Notes: generated from the sequence alone by a model not told the origin. 64,000 nucleotides of DNA from Mycobacterium sp. 852002-51961_SCH5331710 (GCF_001665535.1 NZ_LZSQ01000131.1:55453-119452), one strand, 5' to 3'; counted from the first letter of the stretch, positions 16,575 to 25,236 are shown. Numbers and translations are program-made.

Positions 16575-17714
16575 TTGAGCGGTATCAACGGAAATACGCG
16601 GACCCCCCTCCTGTCGATGTCACACCCCACCGCTCCGCCCCGAGGGCTGATGACCACGGCCTTCCCGGTATGGCGCGACGCCATCCGGCGAGAAGTGCTG
16701 CGGTCGCTGAGCGAATTCGTCGAAAGGCGGTGCGTCGACGATCTCCGTGCGGCGGGAGTCGACGTCGCCGCCGACGTCCTGCGGGATTTCGTCGACGGTG
16801 GCAAGTGTGTGCGCTCGACGTTCGTCTACCTCGGCTGGTTGTGCAACGCCGACGACGACGCGGGCGCGCTGCGGGCCGCGGCGAGCTTCGAGTTGCTGCA
16901 TGCGTTCGCCCTGTTGCAGGACGACGTGATGGACGACTCCACGTTGCGGCGCGGACGGCCGGCGGCCCACATCCGGTTTGCGCAGTGGCACTGCGACCGA
17001 GCGATGTCGGGGTCACCGGAACGCTTTGGTGAAGCCGCCGCCGTGCTCCTCGGCGACCTGTGCCTGGTCTGGGCGCAGCAGATGCTGCGCGAGAGCGGAA
17101 TCGACGCGGACGCGTTGGCGCGCGGATGGCACCGGTACGACGCGATGCGCACCGAACTCGCCGTCGGGCAGTTCGCCGACCTGGTCAACGACGCCGCCGA
17201 ATTCCCGGAGTGGGAGCGGGTTCTCGACGTGCTGCGGCGCAAGTCCGGCAATTACACCGTGCGCAGACCGCTCGAGATCGGCGCCGCCATGGCCGGATGC
17301 TCGCAGGGCGTGCTGATGCTGCTCGGCGAATACGGCGAAGCCGTCGGCGAGGCCTTTCAATTGCGCGACGACGTCCTCGGGATCTTCGGCTCTCCGGAGA
17401 TCACCGGGAAGCCGGCGGGCAGCGATCTTCTCGAGCACAAGGCGACCAGCGTCGTGGTGGCCGCCTACCGGCTCGCCGACGCGTCCCTGCGGCGCGACCT
17501 CACCGAGTTGATGAGCACCTCCCGCCTGGACGACGCCGACATCCGGCAGTGGCGCAAGCTGATCGTCGCGACCGGCGCCCTGGAATGGATTGAGCAACTC
17601 ATCGATTCGCGGCTCACGCATGCGCTCGAGCTGCTCGACAACGGTCAGTTGGATCCGATGGTCCGCACCGCGCTGGCCGACATGGCCGCCGCCTGCACCG
17701 AGCGGGCCGCGTGA
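16575..17714 (+). CDS. crtE: Geranylgeranyl diphosphate synthase CrtE
   Basis: This 379-residue polyprenyl synthetase makes the C20 precursor of carotenoids by adding isopentenyl diphosphate to allylic diphosphates. The two aspartate-rich magnesium sites are QDDVMDD (D116, D117, D120) and QLRDDVLGIFG (D265, D266). The GKCVRS stretch near residue 77 provides diphosphate contacts. The start is ambiguous: TTG at 16575 has a GGGGA sequence at good distance, while ATG codons at 16617 and 16650 lack one or have it too close. It begins the crt operon and its TGA shares a base with the crtI ATG. Confidence 0.9.
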   Translation: MSGINGNTRTPLLSMSHPTAPPRGLMTTAFPVWRDAIRREVLRSLSEFVERRCVDDLRAAGVDVAADVLRDFVDGGKCVRSTFVYLGWLCNADDDAGALRAAASFELLHAFALLQDDVMDDSTLRRGRPAAHIRFAQWHCDRAMSGSPERFGEAAAVLLGDLCLVWAQQMLRESGIDADALARGWHRYDAMRTELAVGQFADLVNDAAEFPEWERVLDVLRRKSGNYTVRRPLEIGAAMAGCSQGVLMLLGEYGEAVGEAFQLRDDVLGIFGSPEITGKPAGSDLLEHKATSVVVAAYRLADASLRRDLTELMSTSRLDDADIRQWRKLIVATGALEWIEQLIDSRLTHALELLDNGQLDPMVRTALADMAAACTERAA

Positions 17715-19222
17715 TGCGCACCGTCGCGGGCCGCACCGACCACGCCGTGGTCGTCGGCGCCGGGCTGGCCGGGCTGTCGGCGGCACTGCAACTCTCGGGG
17801 CGCGGTCGCCGGGTGACGGTCCTGGAACGCGGACAGCATCCGGGCGGACGCGTCGGACGCGTCGACGTCGACGGTTACCGCCTCGACACCGGGCCGACCG
17901 TGCTGACGATGCCCGACATCATCGACGACGCATTCGCCGCCGTCGGAGAGACCACGGCCGACCGACTCGACCTGCTCACCGTCGACCCCGCCTACCGCGC
18001 GTCGTTCGCTGACGGCAGCTCGCTGCACGTGCGCAGCGACGCCGACGCGATGGCCGCCGAGATCGAGCGCTTCGCCGGTCGTGAACAGGCGGACGGCTAT
18101 GTGCGGCTTCGCGATTGGCTGACCAAGTTGTACCGCGTGGAGTTCGACGGTTTCATCGCCGCGAATTTCGACTCGCCCCTGTCGCTGCTGACTCCACAAC
18201 TGGCCCGACTGACCGCGATCGGCGGATTCCGTCGCTGGGATCGCATGGTACGCAAGTTCATCAGCGACGAACGACTGCAACGGGTGTTCACCTTCCAGGC
18301 GTTGTACGCCGGGGTACCCCCGCATCGGGCGTTGGCGGTGTATGCCGTGATCGCCTACATGGACACCATCTCCGGGGTGTACTTCCCCCGCGGCGGTGTG
18401 CGCGCCCTGCCCGACGCCCTCGCCGCGGCCGCGGCGGACGCCGGTGTCGAGTTCCGTTACGGCTCCGCGGTTTCGGCTCTCGAGCGGACCGGCGACCGGG
18501 TGGTCGCGGTTCGCACCGAGGACGGCGACCGGATCGCCGCCGACGTGGTCGTGCTGACCACCGAGCTGCCCGACACCTACCGGCTGCTCGGCCGCACGCC
18601 GCGCCGCCCGCTGCGGTTGCGGCCGGCACCGTCGGCCGTGGTCGCCCACGTCGGGTGCCGCGCGGTCGGCCAGGACGGCGACCACCACACCATCGTCTTC
18701 GGCCACGAGTGGGAGAAGACGTTCACCGACATCATCGACGACGGACGCGTGATGTCCGATCCGTCGCTGTTGGTGACCCGCCCCACCGCAGGCGACCCGT
18801 CGCTGGCCCCCGATGGCCGAGACCTGCTATACGTCCTCGCACCCGCCCCCAACCTCGATGTGGGGCAGGTGGATTGGGCGTCGGCCCGCGACGACTACGT
18901 GCGTCAGATGATGGATGTGGTGAGCACCCGGCTCCCCCATCTCGGGGTCGACGCTGAGGTGCTGCATGTGGTGGATCCCGCCGACTGGGCGCGTCAGGGG
19001 ATGGCCGCGGGCACCCCGTTCGCGCTGGCACACACGTTCGGCCAGACCGGCCCCTTCCGTCCCGCCAACACGGTGCGCGGTGTCGCCAACGTGGTACTGG
19101 CGGGGTCGTCGACCGTCCCGGGGGTCGGCGTGCCGACCGCGATGCTGTCCGGGCGGTTGGCGGCTGACCGAATCACCGGCCTTCCCGTCGGGCGGGCCCA
19201 TAGCCAGGTGGTGCAAGCATGA
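17714..19222 (+). CDS. crtI: Phytoene desaturase CrtI
   Basis: This 502-residue FAD enzyme introduces the double bonds that turn phytoene into lycopene. The N-terminal flavin motif is VVGAGLAGLSAALQLSGRG, followed by HPGGRVG. The substrate-side motif YFPRGGVRALPDAL is present. The C-terminus has the CrtI signature GSSTVPGVGVPTAMLSGRLAADRI. The ATG at 17714 overlaps the crtE stop codon (TGATG). The order crtE-I-B is standard in actinobacteria. Confidence 0.93.
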   Translation: MRTVAGRTDHAVVVGAGLAGLSAALQLSGRGRRVTVLERGQHPGGRVGRVDVDGYRLDTGPTVLTMPDIIDDAFAAVGETTADRLDLLTVDPAYRASFADGSSLHVRSDADAMAAEIERFAGREQADGYVRLRDWLTKLYRVEFDGFIAANFDSPLSLLTPQLARLTAIGGFRRWDRMVRKFISDERLQRVFTFQALYAGVPPHRALAVYAVIAYMDTISGVYFPRGGVRALPDALAAAAADAGVEFRYGSAVSALERTGDRVVAVRTEDGDRIAADVVVLTTELPDTYRLLGRTPRRPLRLRPAPSAVVAHVGCRAVGQDGDHHTIVFGHEWEKTFTDIIDDGRVMSDPSLLVTRPTAGDPSLAPDGRDLLYVLAPAPNLDVGQVDWASARDDYVRQMMDVVSTRLPHLGVDAEVLHVVDPADWARQGMAAGTPFALAHTFGQTGPFRPANTVRGVANVVLAGSSTVPGVGVPTAMLSGRLAADRITGLPVGRAHSQVVQA

Positions 19223-20166
19223 TCGGTTCCGAACTCGACGCCGCGGGCGTACGCGACCCGGCACTGCGTGAGGCTTATCGCCGTTGCCGCACAATCAATG
19301 CCGAGCACGGCCGCACGTTCTTCCTGGCCACCCGGCTGCTCGCGCCCGAACAGCGCCCCGCCGTGCACGCGCTGTACGGGTTCGCCCGCCGCGCCGACGA
19401 CATCCTCGACGACTTCGACCCCGTCATCCCGATGAGCGAACGGGCCGACCAACTCCAGCTGCTGGCGACCCAGCTGTTCAACCGTCTCGCACAGGGTAGC
19501 TGCGACGACGGCGACCCAGCGCTGGCCGCCGTGGTGCACTGCGCCCGCCGGTACGGGATCCCGTGGGAGCTGTTCGACGACTTCCTCGGGTCGATGCGCA
19601 TGGATCTCACCGTCACCGACTATCCCGACCGGGCCGCACTCGATCGGTACATGTACGGCTCGGCCGAAGTCATCGGCCTGCAGCTGCTGCCGGTCCTCGG
19701 CACCGTCGGTCCTCGCGAGGAGGCCGCCCCGTACGCGGCCGCGCTCGGAAAGGCGTTCCAGCTCACGAACTTCCTGCGCGACATCGACGAGGACCTCGAG
19801 CGGGGCCGGGTGTACCTGCCCGCCGACGAACTCGCCGCGTACGGCGTCGATCGCGACGTGCTGACGTGGTGCCACGAGAACCGCCGCACCGACGCGAAGG
19901 TGCGCCGGGCCCTGGTGGAGCAGCACGCCATCAATCGGCGCGTGTACGACTTCGCGCGGCGCGGTATCGCCCACCTCAGCCCGCGGTCGCGCCCCTGCGT
20001 CGCGGTCGCGCTGACCCTGTATTCCGAAATCCTGGACCGCATCGAGGAAGTCGACTTCGCCGTCTTCAGCCAGCGCGCGACCGTCGGTACCGGACGCCGC
20101 ATCCGCGTGGGGTGCGCCGGTCTGCTCAAGGCGTGGCGGGCGCGACACCGGGACCGCAAGGCGTGA
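19219..20166 (+). CDS. crtB: Phytoene synthase CrtB
   Basis: This 315-residue squalene/phytoene synthase condenses two geranylgeranyl diphosphates head to head into phytoene. The first aspartate-rich motif is RRADDILDDFD, the second is LTNFLRDIDEDLERGRVYLP. The YMYGSAEVIGLQ segment is typical. The start overlaps the crtI stop as ATGA. The next gene, crtYc, starts two bases after the stop. Confidence 0.93.
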   Translation: MIGSELDAAGVRDPALREAYRRCRTINAEHGRTFFLATRLLAPEQRPAVHALYGFARRADDILDDFDPVIPMSERADQLQLLATQLFNRLAQGSCDDGDPALAAVVHCARRYGIPWELFDDFLGSMRMDLTVTDYPDRAALDRYMYGSAEVIGLQLLPVLGTVGPREEAAPYAAALGKAFQLTNFLRDIDEDLERGRVYLPADELAAYGVDRDVLTWCHENRRTDAKVRRALVEQHAINRRVYDFARRGIAHLSPRSRPCVAVALTLYSEILDRIEEVDFAVFSQRATVGTGRRIRVGCAGLLKAWRARHRDRKA

Positions 20167-20168
20167 CG

Positions 20169-20513
20169 ATGGACAAGTGGCAATACCTGTTGGTACTGGC
20201 CGCCTGTCTTCTGATCACGGCGCCGTTGGAGTTCTTCGGCGAGGGCGTGTACCGACAGGCGCGCCGGGCGGCAGCCGCGGTGCTGCCCGTGGCCGCCGTG
20301 TTCGTCGTCTGGGATGTGATCGCGATCTTCGCCGACATCTGGACGTACAACTCCAAGTACGTGACGGGCATCGACATACCGGGCGTGATGCCCATCGAAG
20401 AACTGCTGTTCTTCATCGTGATCCCGCTGTGCGGGTTGCTGACCTACAACGCCGTCACCGCGATCCTGTCGCGGGTGCACCGGACGCGCGACCACGCGGA
20501 GAACGTCAAGTGA
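20169..20513 (+). CDS. crtYc: Lycopene cyclase subunit CrtYc
   Basis: This 114-residue membrane protein has three hydrophobic helices and is one half of the heterodimeric actinobacterial lycopene beta-cyclase. The family motif is MPIEELLFFIVIPLCGLLTY, with the EE pair thought to be catalytic. The N-terminus holds LITAPLEFFGEGVYRQ. The start at 20169 follows a two-base gap after crtB. It overlaps crtYd as GTGA, so both subunits are probably made in step. Confidence 0.92.
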   Translation: MDKWQYLLVLAACLLITAPLEFFGEGVYRQARRAAAAVLPVAAVFVVWDVIAIFADIWTYNSKYVTGIDIPGVMPIEELLFFIVIPLCGLLTYNAVTAILSRVHRTRDHAENVK

Positions 20514-20839
20514 ACGGACTCGGATACACGGTGCCCGCCGTGCTGGCCGTACTCGCCGTCTGCGCTCTCGAGTTGGGTGTGCTTCGCACCGGGTTGTTCC
20601 GCAAGCCCGCGTACTGGATCTCGATGGTGATCGTGCTCGGTTTCCAGATACCGGTCGACGGTTGGCTCACCAAGCTCAGCGCACCGATCGTCATCTACGA
20701 CGATCAGCACACCAGCGGGATTCGGTTCCCGTTCGACATCCCGGTGGAAGATTTCCTCTTCGGCTGGGCGATGGTCACCGCGGTGCTTCTGCTGTGGGAA
20801 CGGCAGCGGCTCCGCGCACAGAGAAGGGATGCTTCGTGA
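20510..20839 (+). CDS. crtYd: Lycopene cyclase subunit CrtYd
   Basis: This 109-residue partner of CrtYc has three hydrophobic helices. Its PVEDFLFGWAMVTAVLLLWE segment corresponds to the P-x-E-(E/D) motif of the other subunit. Together they close the beta-rings of lycopene to give beta-carotene. The GTG start at 20510 overlaps the crtYc stop codon, and its own stop overlaps the next gene. Confidence 0.9.
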   Translation: MNGLGYTVPAVLAVLAVCALELGVLRTGLFRKPAYWISMVIVLGFQIPVDGWLTKLSAPIVIYDDQHTSGIRFPFDIPVEDFLFGWAMVTAVLLLWERQRLRAQRRDAS

Positions 20840-21567
20840 AGGTCAGCGCGGGTCGAGAGGCCGATGACCCCTCGGATGTTCCGGCCGCGTTCGACGACGG
20901 TGCATCGTCTTACGACACGCTCGTCAACTCGAATCCGGGATACCATGAGCACCTTCGGATCTCCGCGCAGCGGATGCGGCTGCCCGACGAGGGTCGCGGG
21001 CTGCGCCTGCTCGACGCGGGATGCGGAACCGGCGCATCGACCGCCGCCCTGTTGGCGGTGGCACCTCATGCGGAGATCGTCGGTGTCGACGGTTCGGACG
21101 GCATGCTGGCCGAGGCGAGGGCCAAACAATGGCCGTCGTCGGTGCGTTTTGTCCACAGCCGGATCGAAAACCTCGCCGACGCCGGCGTTACCGGACCCTT
21201 CGACGGCATCTTCGCCGCCTACCTCATCCGCAACCTCCCGGATCCCGATGCGCAACTGCGAGAGTTCCTCGCATTGCTGCGGCCGGGAGCGACGCTGGCG
21301 GTCCACGAGTACTCGGTGCGGGATTCGCGCATCGCCACCGCGGTGTGGAACGCCGTCTGTGCCGCGATCATCATCCCGAGCGGCCGACTGCGCAGTGGCG
21401 ACGCATCGCTGTACCGGTACCTGCGGCGCAGCGTGAACCGCTTCGACGGCGCCGCCGACTTCCGTGCCCGGTTGCGCCGCAACGGTTTCACCGCAGTGCA
21501 CAGCGAGACGATGGCGGGCTGGCAGCGCAACATCGTGCACACCTTCCTCGCCGAGGCGCCACGATGA
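20836..21567 (+). CDS. SAM-dependent methyltransferase of the crt operon (CrtT-like)
   Basis: This 243-residue class I methyltransferase has the SAM-binding motif LLDAGCGTGASTAALL (about residues 55-70) and the acidic end of strand two in IVGVDGSDGM. Similar methyltransferases (CrtT) sit beside crtU in Streptomyces isorenieratene clusters, where their role is not settled. The GTG start at 20836 overlaps crtYd and the stop overlaps crtU. Because aromatic ring formation by CrtU is a methyl shift rather than a methyl addition, the substrate of this enzyme is an open question. Confidence 0.8.
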   Translation: MKVSAGREADDPSDVPAAFDDGASSYDTLVNSNPGYHEHLRISAQRMRLPDEGRGLRLLDAGCGTGASTAALLAVAPHAEIVGVDGSDGMLAEARAKQWPSSVRFVHSRIENLADAGVTGPFDGIFAAYLIRNLPDPDAQLREFLALLRPGATLAVHEYSVRDSRIATAVWNAVCAAIIIPSGRLRSGDASLYRYLRRSVNRFDGAADFRARLRRNGFTAVHSETMAGWQRNIVHTFLAEAPR

Positions 21568-23075
21568 CCGATCCGCGCCGGATCACGCACTCCGCACCGC
21601 AGCCCGATGCGAACCGCCTTCAGGACAAACCGCACGTGGTCGTCGTCGGCGGCGGCATCGCTGGGCTGACCGCGGCCACCGGGTTGGCCGAACGCGGCGT
21701 GAGCGTTGACCTCGTCGAACGCGAAACCTACCTCGGTGGTCGCGTCGGCGGATGGACCGAGTCGTTCGACGACGGCACCGCTGTGGCCATGAATCGCGGC
21801 TTCCACGCGTTCTTCCGTCAGTACTACAACCTGCGGAACCTGTTGCGGCGCATCGACCCCGCGCTGGGCATGCTCACCCCGGTCTCTGACTATCCGCTCG
21901 TCGACGCGTACGGCCGACGCGACACGTTCCGCGGCCTGCCCCAGACGCCGCCGTGGAATGCTGTGGCGTTCGCGCTGCGCAGCCCCACGTTCCGGCTGCG
22001 CGATCTGGTGCGGCTCAATGCGCGCGCCGCGGCGCCGTTGGCCGCGGTCTCGGTGCCCGGAATCTATGACCGGCTCGACCACATCGACGCCGAGACGTTT
22101 CTGCGCGACATCAACTTTCCCGAACCAGCCCGCCATCTGGCCTTCGAGGTCTTCTCACGCAGCTTCTTCGCCGAGCCGACCAACCTCTCGGCCGCCGAGT
22201 TGGCGACGATGTTCCACATCTACTTCCTGGGGTCCAGCGAGGGCCTGGTGTTCGATGTCGTGAACGCGAACTTCGACACCGCGCTGTGGGATCCGCTGCG
22301 CGCCTACCTGCAGTCGCTGGACGTGCGGGTGCACACCGGCATATCGGTCACCGAGATCCGCCGCGGCGATCGCTTCTCGGTACATGTCGACGGCGCTGAC
22401 CGTATCGACGCCGACGGCGTCGTGCTGGCCACCGATGTCGCGGGTCTACAGAAGATCGTCGGCGATTCGGCGTCCCTGGGCGACGAGCGGTGGCGTTCCG
22501 ACATCGCCGCGATGCGCACGGCCGCACCGTTCGTCGTACAGCGGCTGTGGCTGGACCGGCCCGTGAACCCGGACCGTCCGGCATTTCTCGGGACGGGCGG
22601 GCGTCCGCCGCTGGACAATGTGAGCGTGCTGGAGCGATACGAGCGGGAAGCGGCGGACTGGTCGCGCCGCACCGGCGGTTCGGTGGTCGAGTTGCACTCG
22701 TACGCGGCGACCGACGGCACGGACGACGTGGTGAAACGATTGCCGATCCGGATGCGGGAACTGTATCCGGAGACCGCCTCAGCGAACGTCGCCGGTGAAC
22801 GGGTGCTGACCCGTCAGGACTGCCCTCGCTTTGCGCCCGGCGACTTCGCACGCCGCCCGACTGTGGCGACGCCGCAGCCCGGCCTGGCCTTGGCGGGTGA
22901 CGGCATCCGCATCGACCTGCCGGTCGCGTTGATGGAGCGCGCCGCGACCACCGGGTGGTCGGCGGCCAACCTGCTGCTCAAGGGCTTCGGCCTCACCGGG
23001 CACGACATCCAGACGGTGCCCACCCAGGGGCGCTTCGCACCGTTACGACGGCTGGCCGAAAGGCAGCTCGCATGA
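21564..23075 (+). CDS. crtU: Carotene desaturase/methyl-shift enzyme CrtU
   Basis: This 503-residue FAD protein resembles CrtU, which turns beta-carotene end rings into aromatic rings by desaturation with a 1,2-methyl shift, giving isorenieratene. The flavin motif is VVVVGGGIAGLTAATGLAERG, followed by YLGGRVGGW. The C-terminal motif GLALAGDGIRIDLPVALMERA is typical of the group. It overlaps both neighbours by four bases. Its presence after crtYcYd is the main reason to expect an aromatic carotenoid. The end product has to be shown chemically. Confidence 0.87.
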   Translation: MTDPRRITHSAPQPDANRLQDKPHVVVVGGGIAGLTAATGLAERGVSVDLVERETYLGGRVGGWTESFDDGTAVAMNRGFHAFFRQYYNLRNLLRRIDPALGMLTPVSDYPLVDAYGRRDTFRGLPQTPPWNAVAFALRSPTFRLRDLVRLNARAAAPLAAVSVPGIYDRLDHIDAETFLRDINFPEPARHLAFEVFSRSFFAEPTNLSAAELATMFHIYFLGSSEGLVFDVVNANFDTALWDPLRAYLQSLDVRVHTGISVTEIRRGDRFSVHVDGADRIDADGVVLATDVAGLQKIVGDSASLGDERWRSDIAAMRTAAPFVVQRLWLDRPVNPDRPAFLGTGGRPPLDNVSVLERYEREAADWSRRTGGSVVELHSYAATDGTDDVVKRLPIRMRELYPETASANVAGERVLTRQDCPRFAPGDFARRPTVATPQPGLALAGDGIRIDLPVALMERAATTGWSAANLLLKGFGLTGHDIQTVPTQGRFAPLRRLAERQLA

Positions 23076-24079
23076 GCGTGCTCGCCGAACTCAAAGCGCG
23101 GCTGGCGAAAACCACGCCGTTCCAAGTGGTTCCGCGCACAGCCTGGTCCGGCCAGCGGCCGACGTACGACGACGCCCAGCCGTCGCTGATCAACTCCGCG
23201 CTGCGGCGTTCGCAGGGCAGGCCGAGCGGAAACTGGTATGCGTTCGCGGCCAGCGACACCATCGGCAAGCGACCGATCAGCGCCACGGTCGGCGGCGTCG
23301 AACTGGTCGCCTGGCGCGCCGAGGGCGGGGCACTCGCGGTCGGGCCGGCGGCCTGCCCGCACCTCGGCGCCGATCTGTCGACCGGGACCGTGGCCTGCGG
23401 AACGCTGATCTGCCCGTGGCACGGCCTGCGCTTCGACGGCGGCCGCACCTGGAGCTGGCGCCCCTTCCCCGCTCACGACGACGGTGTGCTTGCCTGGGTG
23501 CGGCTGGATGCGGTCGGCGGCGAAACCCCCACGGAGACACCGATATTGCCGGTGCGACCGGACGAGCCGCGGCTCTCGGCGGTGACGCGGCTGGTCGGCA
23601 CCTGCGAACCAGCGGACGTGATCGCCAACCGACTCGACCCGTGGCACGGGGCGTGGTTCCACCCGTATTCGTTCACCCGCCTCGAGGTGCTTTCGGCGCC
23701 GACCGCCGACGACGGCCTTCGCGAGGACGCCGACCGCTTCCTCGTCGCGGTCACCTTCCGGATCGGCCGACTCGGCGTTCCGGTGATCGCGGAGTTCACC
23801 GCACCGGAGAAACGCACCATCGTCATGCGCATCATCGACGGCGAAGGAGCGGGAAGCGTGGTCGAGACGCACGCCACCCCGCTCGGACCGGGCACCGACG
23901 GCGCGCCCCGCACCGCGGTCATCGAGGCGGTGATCGCCCACTCCGACCGCCCCGGCTTCGCCCATGCGCTCCGCGGCGCGCCGCTGATCACCCCGTTCAT
24001 GCGGCACGCGGCCACTCGGCTGTGGCGCGACGATCTCGCCTACGCCGAGCGTCTCTATCGGCAGCGTTCGCGCGGCTGA
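23072..24079 (+). CDS. Rieske [2Fe-2S] protein with DUF5914-like C-terminus
   Basis: This 335-residue protein has a Rieske domain with cluster ligands in C95-P-H97 and C114-P-W-H117. After it comes a long C-terminal region with RLDPWHGAWFHPYSF that I associate with DUF5914, seen in actinobacterial crt clusters. There is no obvious mononuclear-iron oxygenase triad that I could assign securely. It is the last gene of the operon and overlaps crtU by four bases. It could hydroxylate the aromatic or beta rings or feed electrons to CrtU; neither is shown by the sequence. Confidence 0.82.
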   Translation: MSVLAELKARLAKTTPFQVVPRTAWSGQRPTYDDAQPSLINSALRRSQGRPSGNWYAFAASDTIGKRPISATVGGVELVAWRAEGGALAVGPAACPHLGADLSTGTVACGTLICPWHGLRFDGGRTWSWRPFPAHDDGVLAWVRLDAVGGETPTETPILPVRPDEPRLSAVTRLVGTCEPADVIANRLDPWHGAWFHPYSFTRLEVLSAPTADDGLREDADRFLVAVTFRIGRLGVPVIAEFTAPEKRTIVMRIIDGEGAGSVVETHATPLGPGTDGAPRTAVIEAVIAHSDRPGFAHALRGAPLITPFMRHAATRLWRDDLAYAERLYRQRSRG

Positions 24080-24083
24080 TCCC

Positions 24084-24108
24084 GTTTTGCGCCGGGTCGC
24101 CCGGGTAT
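24084..24108 (+). promoter_or_regulatory. SigF-like promoter before the DUF2945 gene
   Basis: GTTT (24084-24087) and GGGTAT (24103-24108) are 15 bases apart, a close match to the SigF pattern. The ATG at 24118 is nine bases beyond the -10, so the mRNA would be leaderless or nearly so. Confidence 0.6.
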
Positions 24109-24117
24109 ACCGCCGGG

Positions 24118-24327
24118 ATGAGCAAGGACATCCACAAGGGCGACAAAGTGCAGTGGAAAAGCCACGGCACCACCGTGACCGGCACCGTCGAGGAGAAGAT
24201 CACCTCTGACACGGAAGCGGCCGGCCGCACCGTGCGCGCTGACTCCGACAACCCGCAGTACCGGGTGCGCAGCGACAAGAGCGCCCGCGACGCGGTGCAC
24301 AAGCCGGAATCGCTAAAGAAGAAGTAG
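24118..24327 (+). CDS. DUF2945 / hypervirulence-associated TUDOR-domain small protein
   Basis: This 69-residue protein has the pattern KGDKVQWKSHG, then GTVEEKITSDTEAAGRTVRA and a lysine-rich end, which I recognise as DUF2945. Such proteins are small, basic and widespread; a biochemical role is not known to me. It is followed four bases later by a DUF3140 gene, a common pairing. No ribosome-binding site is visible, consistent with leaderless translation from the promoter just upstream. Confidence 0.8.
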   Translation: MSKDIHKGDKVQWKSHGTTVTGTVEEKITSDTEAAGRTVRADSDNPQYRVRSDKSARDAVHKPESLKKK

Positions 24328-24331
24328 CGCC

Positions 24332-24661
24332 GTGGCCGACGATCACGCCACGACCTATACCGAGTTCACCGACACCGTCAACATGACGGCCTCCGAACTC
24401 GAAAAGTGGCTCCAGACAACCGAATCCAAGGACGTCGGGCAGAAGTCGGGCGGTGGCGAGTCGACCGGGCACGAAAGCGGCCGACGCATCGTCGAACTGC
24501 TACGTAAGAAGAAGTCGGAGTTGGACGACGACGACTACGCCCACATGCGCAAGGTCGTTGGCTACGCACACCGCCACCTGGCCCAGCGGCCGAGCGGCGA
24601 CGTCGAGGAGTCCGCGTGGCGCTACTCGCTGATGAACTGGGGCCACGATCCCTGCAAGTAG
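24332..24661 (+). CDS. DUF3140 family protein
   Basis: This 109-residue hydrophilic protein has the DUF3140 pattern: a helical start (SELEKWLQTTESK), SGRRIVELLRKKKSEL and MRKVVGYAHRHLAQRP. The start is a GTG at 24332 directly after the DUF2945 stop, so the pair is one transcription unit. Its last 40 bases overlap the 3' end of the convergent idi gene. The function is unknown; the motif set suggests nucleic-acid or protein binding rather than catalysis. Confidence 0.8.
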   Translation: MADDHATTYTEFTDTVNMTASELEKWLQTTESKDVGQKSGGGESTGHESGRRIVELLRKKKSELDDDDYAHMRKVVGYAHRHLAQRPSGDVEESAWRYSLMNWGHDPCK

Positions 24662-25194
24662 GGCTCGTCGAGTAGCGGTATCTGTTCCATGGCCCACGGG
24701 CTGATCGACCACGGCAGCCCGACTGCCGAGCGGAGCTGCTCCCACGACACCCACATCCACTCCATGACCTCGCTGGGGTCCGGTCGCAACCGGGCGTCGC
24801 AGCGGGCGAAGAAGACCGGGCAGATCTCGTTCTCGACGGTGCCGTCGGCCGCGACGGCGCGATAACGGAAGTCCGGCAGCACGCAGACCACCGATTCGAT
24901 GGACACGCCCAGCTCCTGCTCGGCGCGGCGGCGTACCGCGTCCTCCACCTGCTCCCCCGGCGCCGGGTGCCCACAGAACGAGTTGGACCACACCCCCGGC
25001 CATGTTGTCTTGTTCAATGCGCGGCGGGTCAACAAGACACTGCCGTCCGCGTCGAACAGATAGCAGGAAAAGCCCAGGTGCAGCGGCGTCGCGGCATGAT
25101 GAACAGTGGTCTTGGCGGCACTGCCGATTTGTCGGCCCTGTTCGTCGAGAAGCACGACGGACTCATCCGTGGTCTCCGTCGTCGCGGTGGTCAT
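24622..25194 (-). CDS. idi: Isopentenyl-diphosphate delta-isomerase, type I
   Basis: This 190-residue Nudix-fold enzyme interconverts isopentenyl and dimethylallyl diphosphate, balancing the building blocks used by CrtE. The active-site cysteine is in NSFCGHPAPGE. The glutamate helix is EDAVRRRAEQELGV, and VENEICPVFFA provides the catalytic glutamate. I chose the ATG at 25194 because GAGG lies eight bases upstream; a GTG at 25203 would add three residues. It has its own SigF-like promoter, distinct from the upstream regulator gene. Confidence 0.93.
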   Translation of the reverse strand: MTTATTETTDESVVLLDEQGRQIGSAAKTTVHHAATPLHLGFSCYLFDADGSVLLTRRALNKTTWPGVWSNSFCGHPAPGEQVEDAVRRRAEQELGVSIESVVCVLPDFRYRAVAADGTVENEICPVFFARCDARLRPDPSEVMEWMWVSWEQLRSAVGLPWSISPWAMEQIPLLDEPYLQGSWPQFISE

Positions 25195-25212
25195 TGCAGA
25201 CACCTCATGTAT

Positions 25213-25236
25213 GTACCCAAATCCGCGGGACTAACC
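25213..25236 (-). promoter_or_regulatory. SigF-like promoter of idi
   Basis: On the minus strand GGTT (25233-25236) and GGGTAC (25213-25218) are 14 bases apart, echoing the crtE promoter. The predicted start of transcription is only about ten bases from the idi start codon. Confidence 0.5.
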
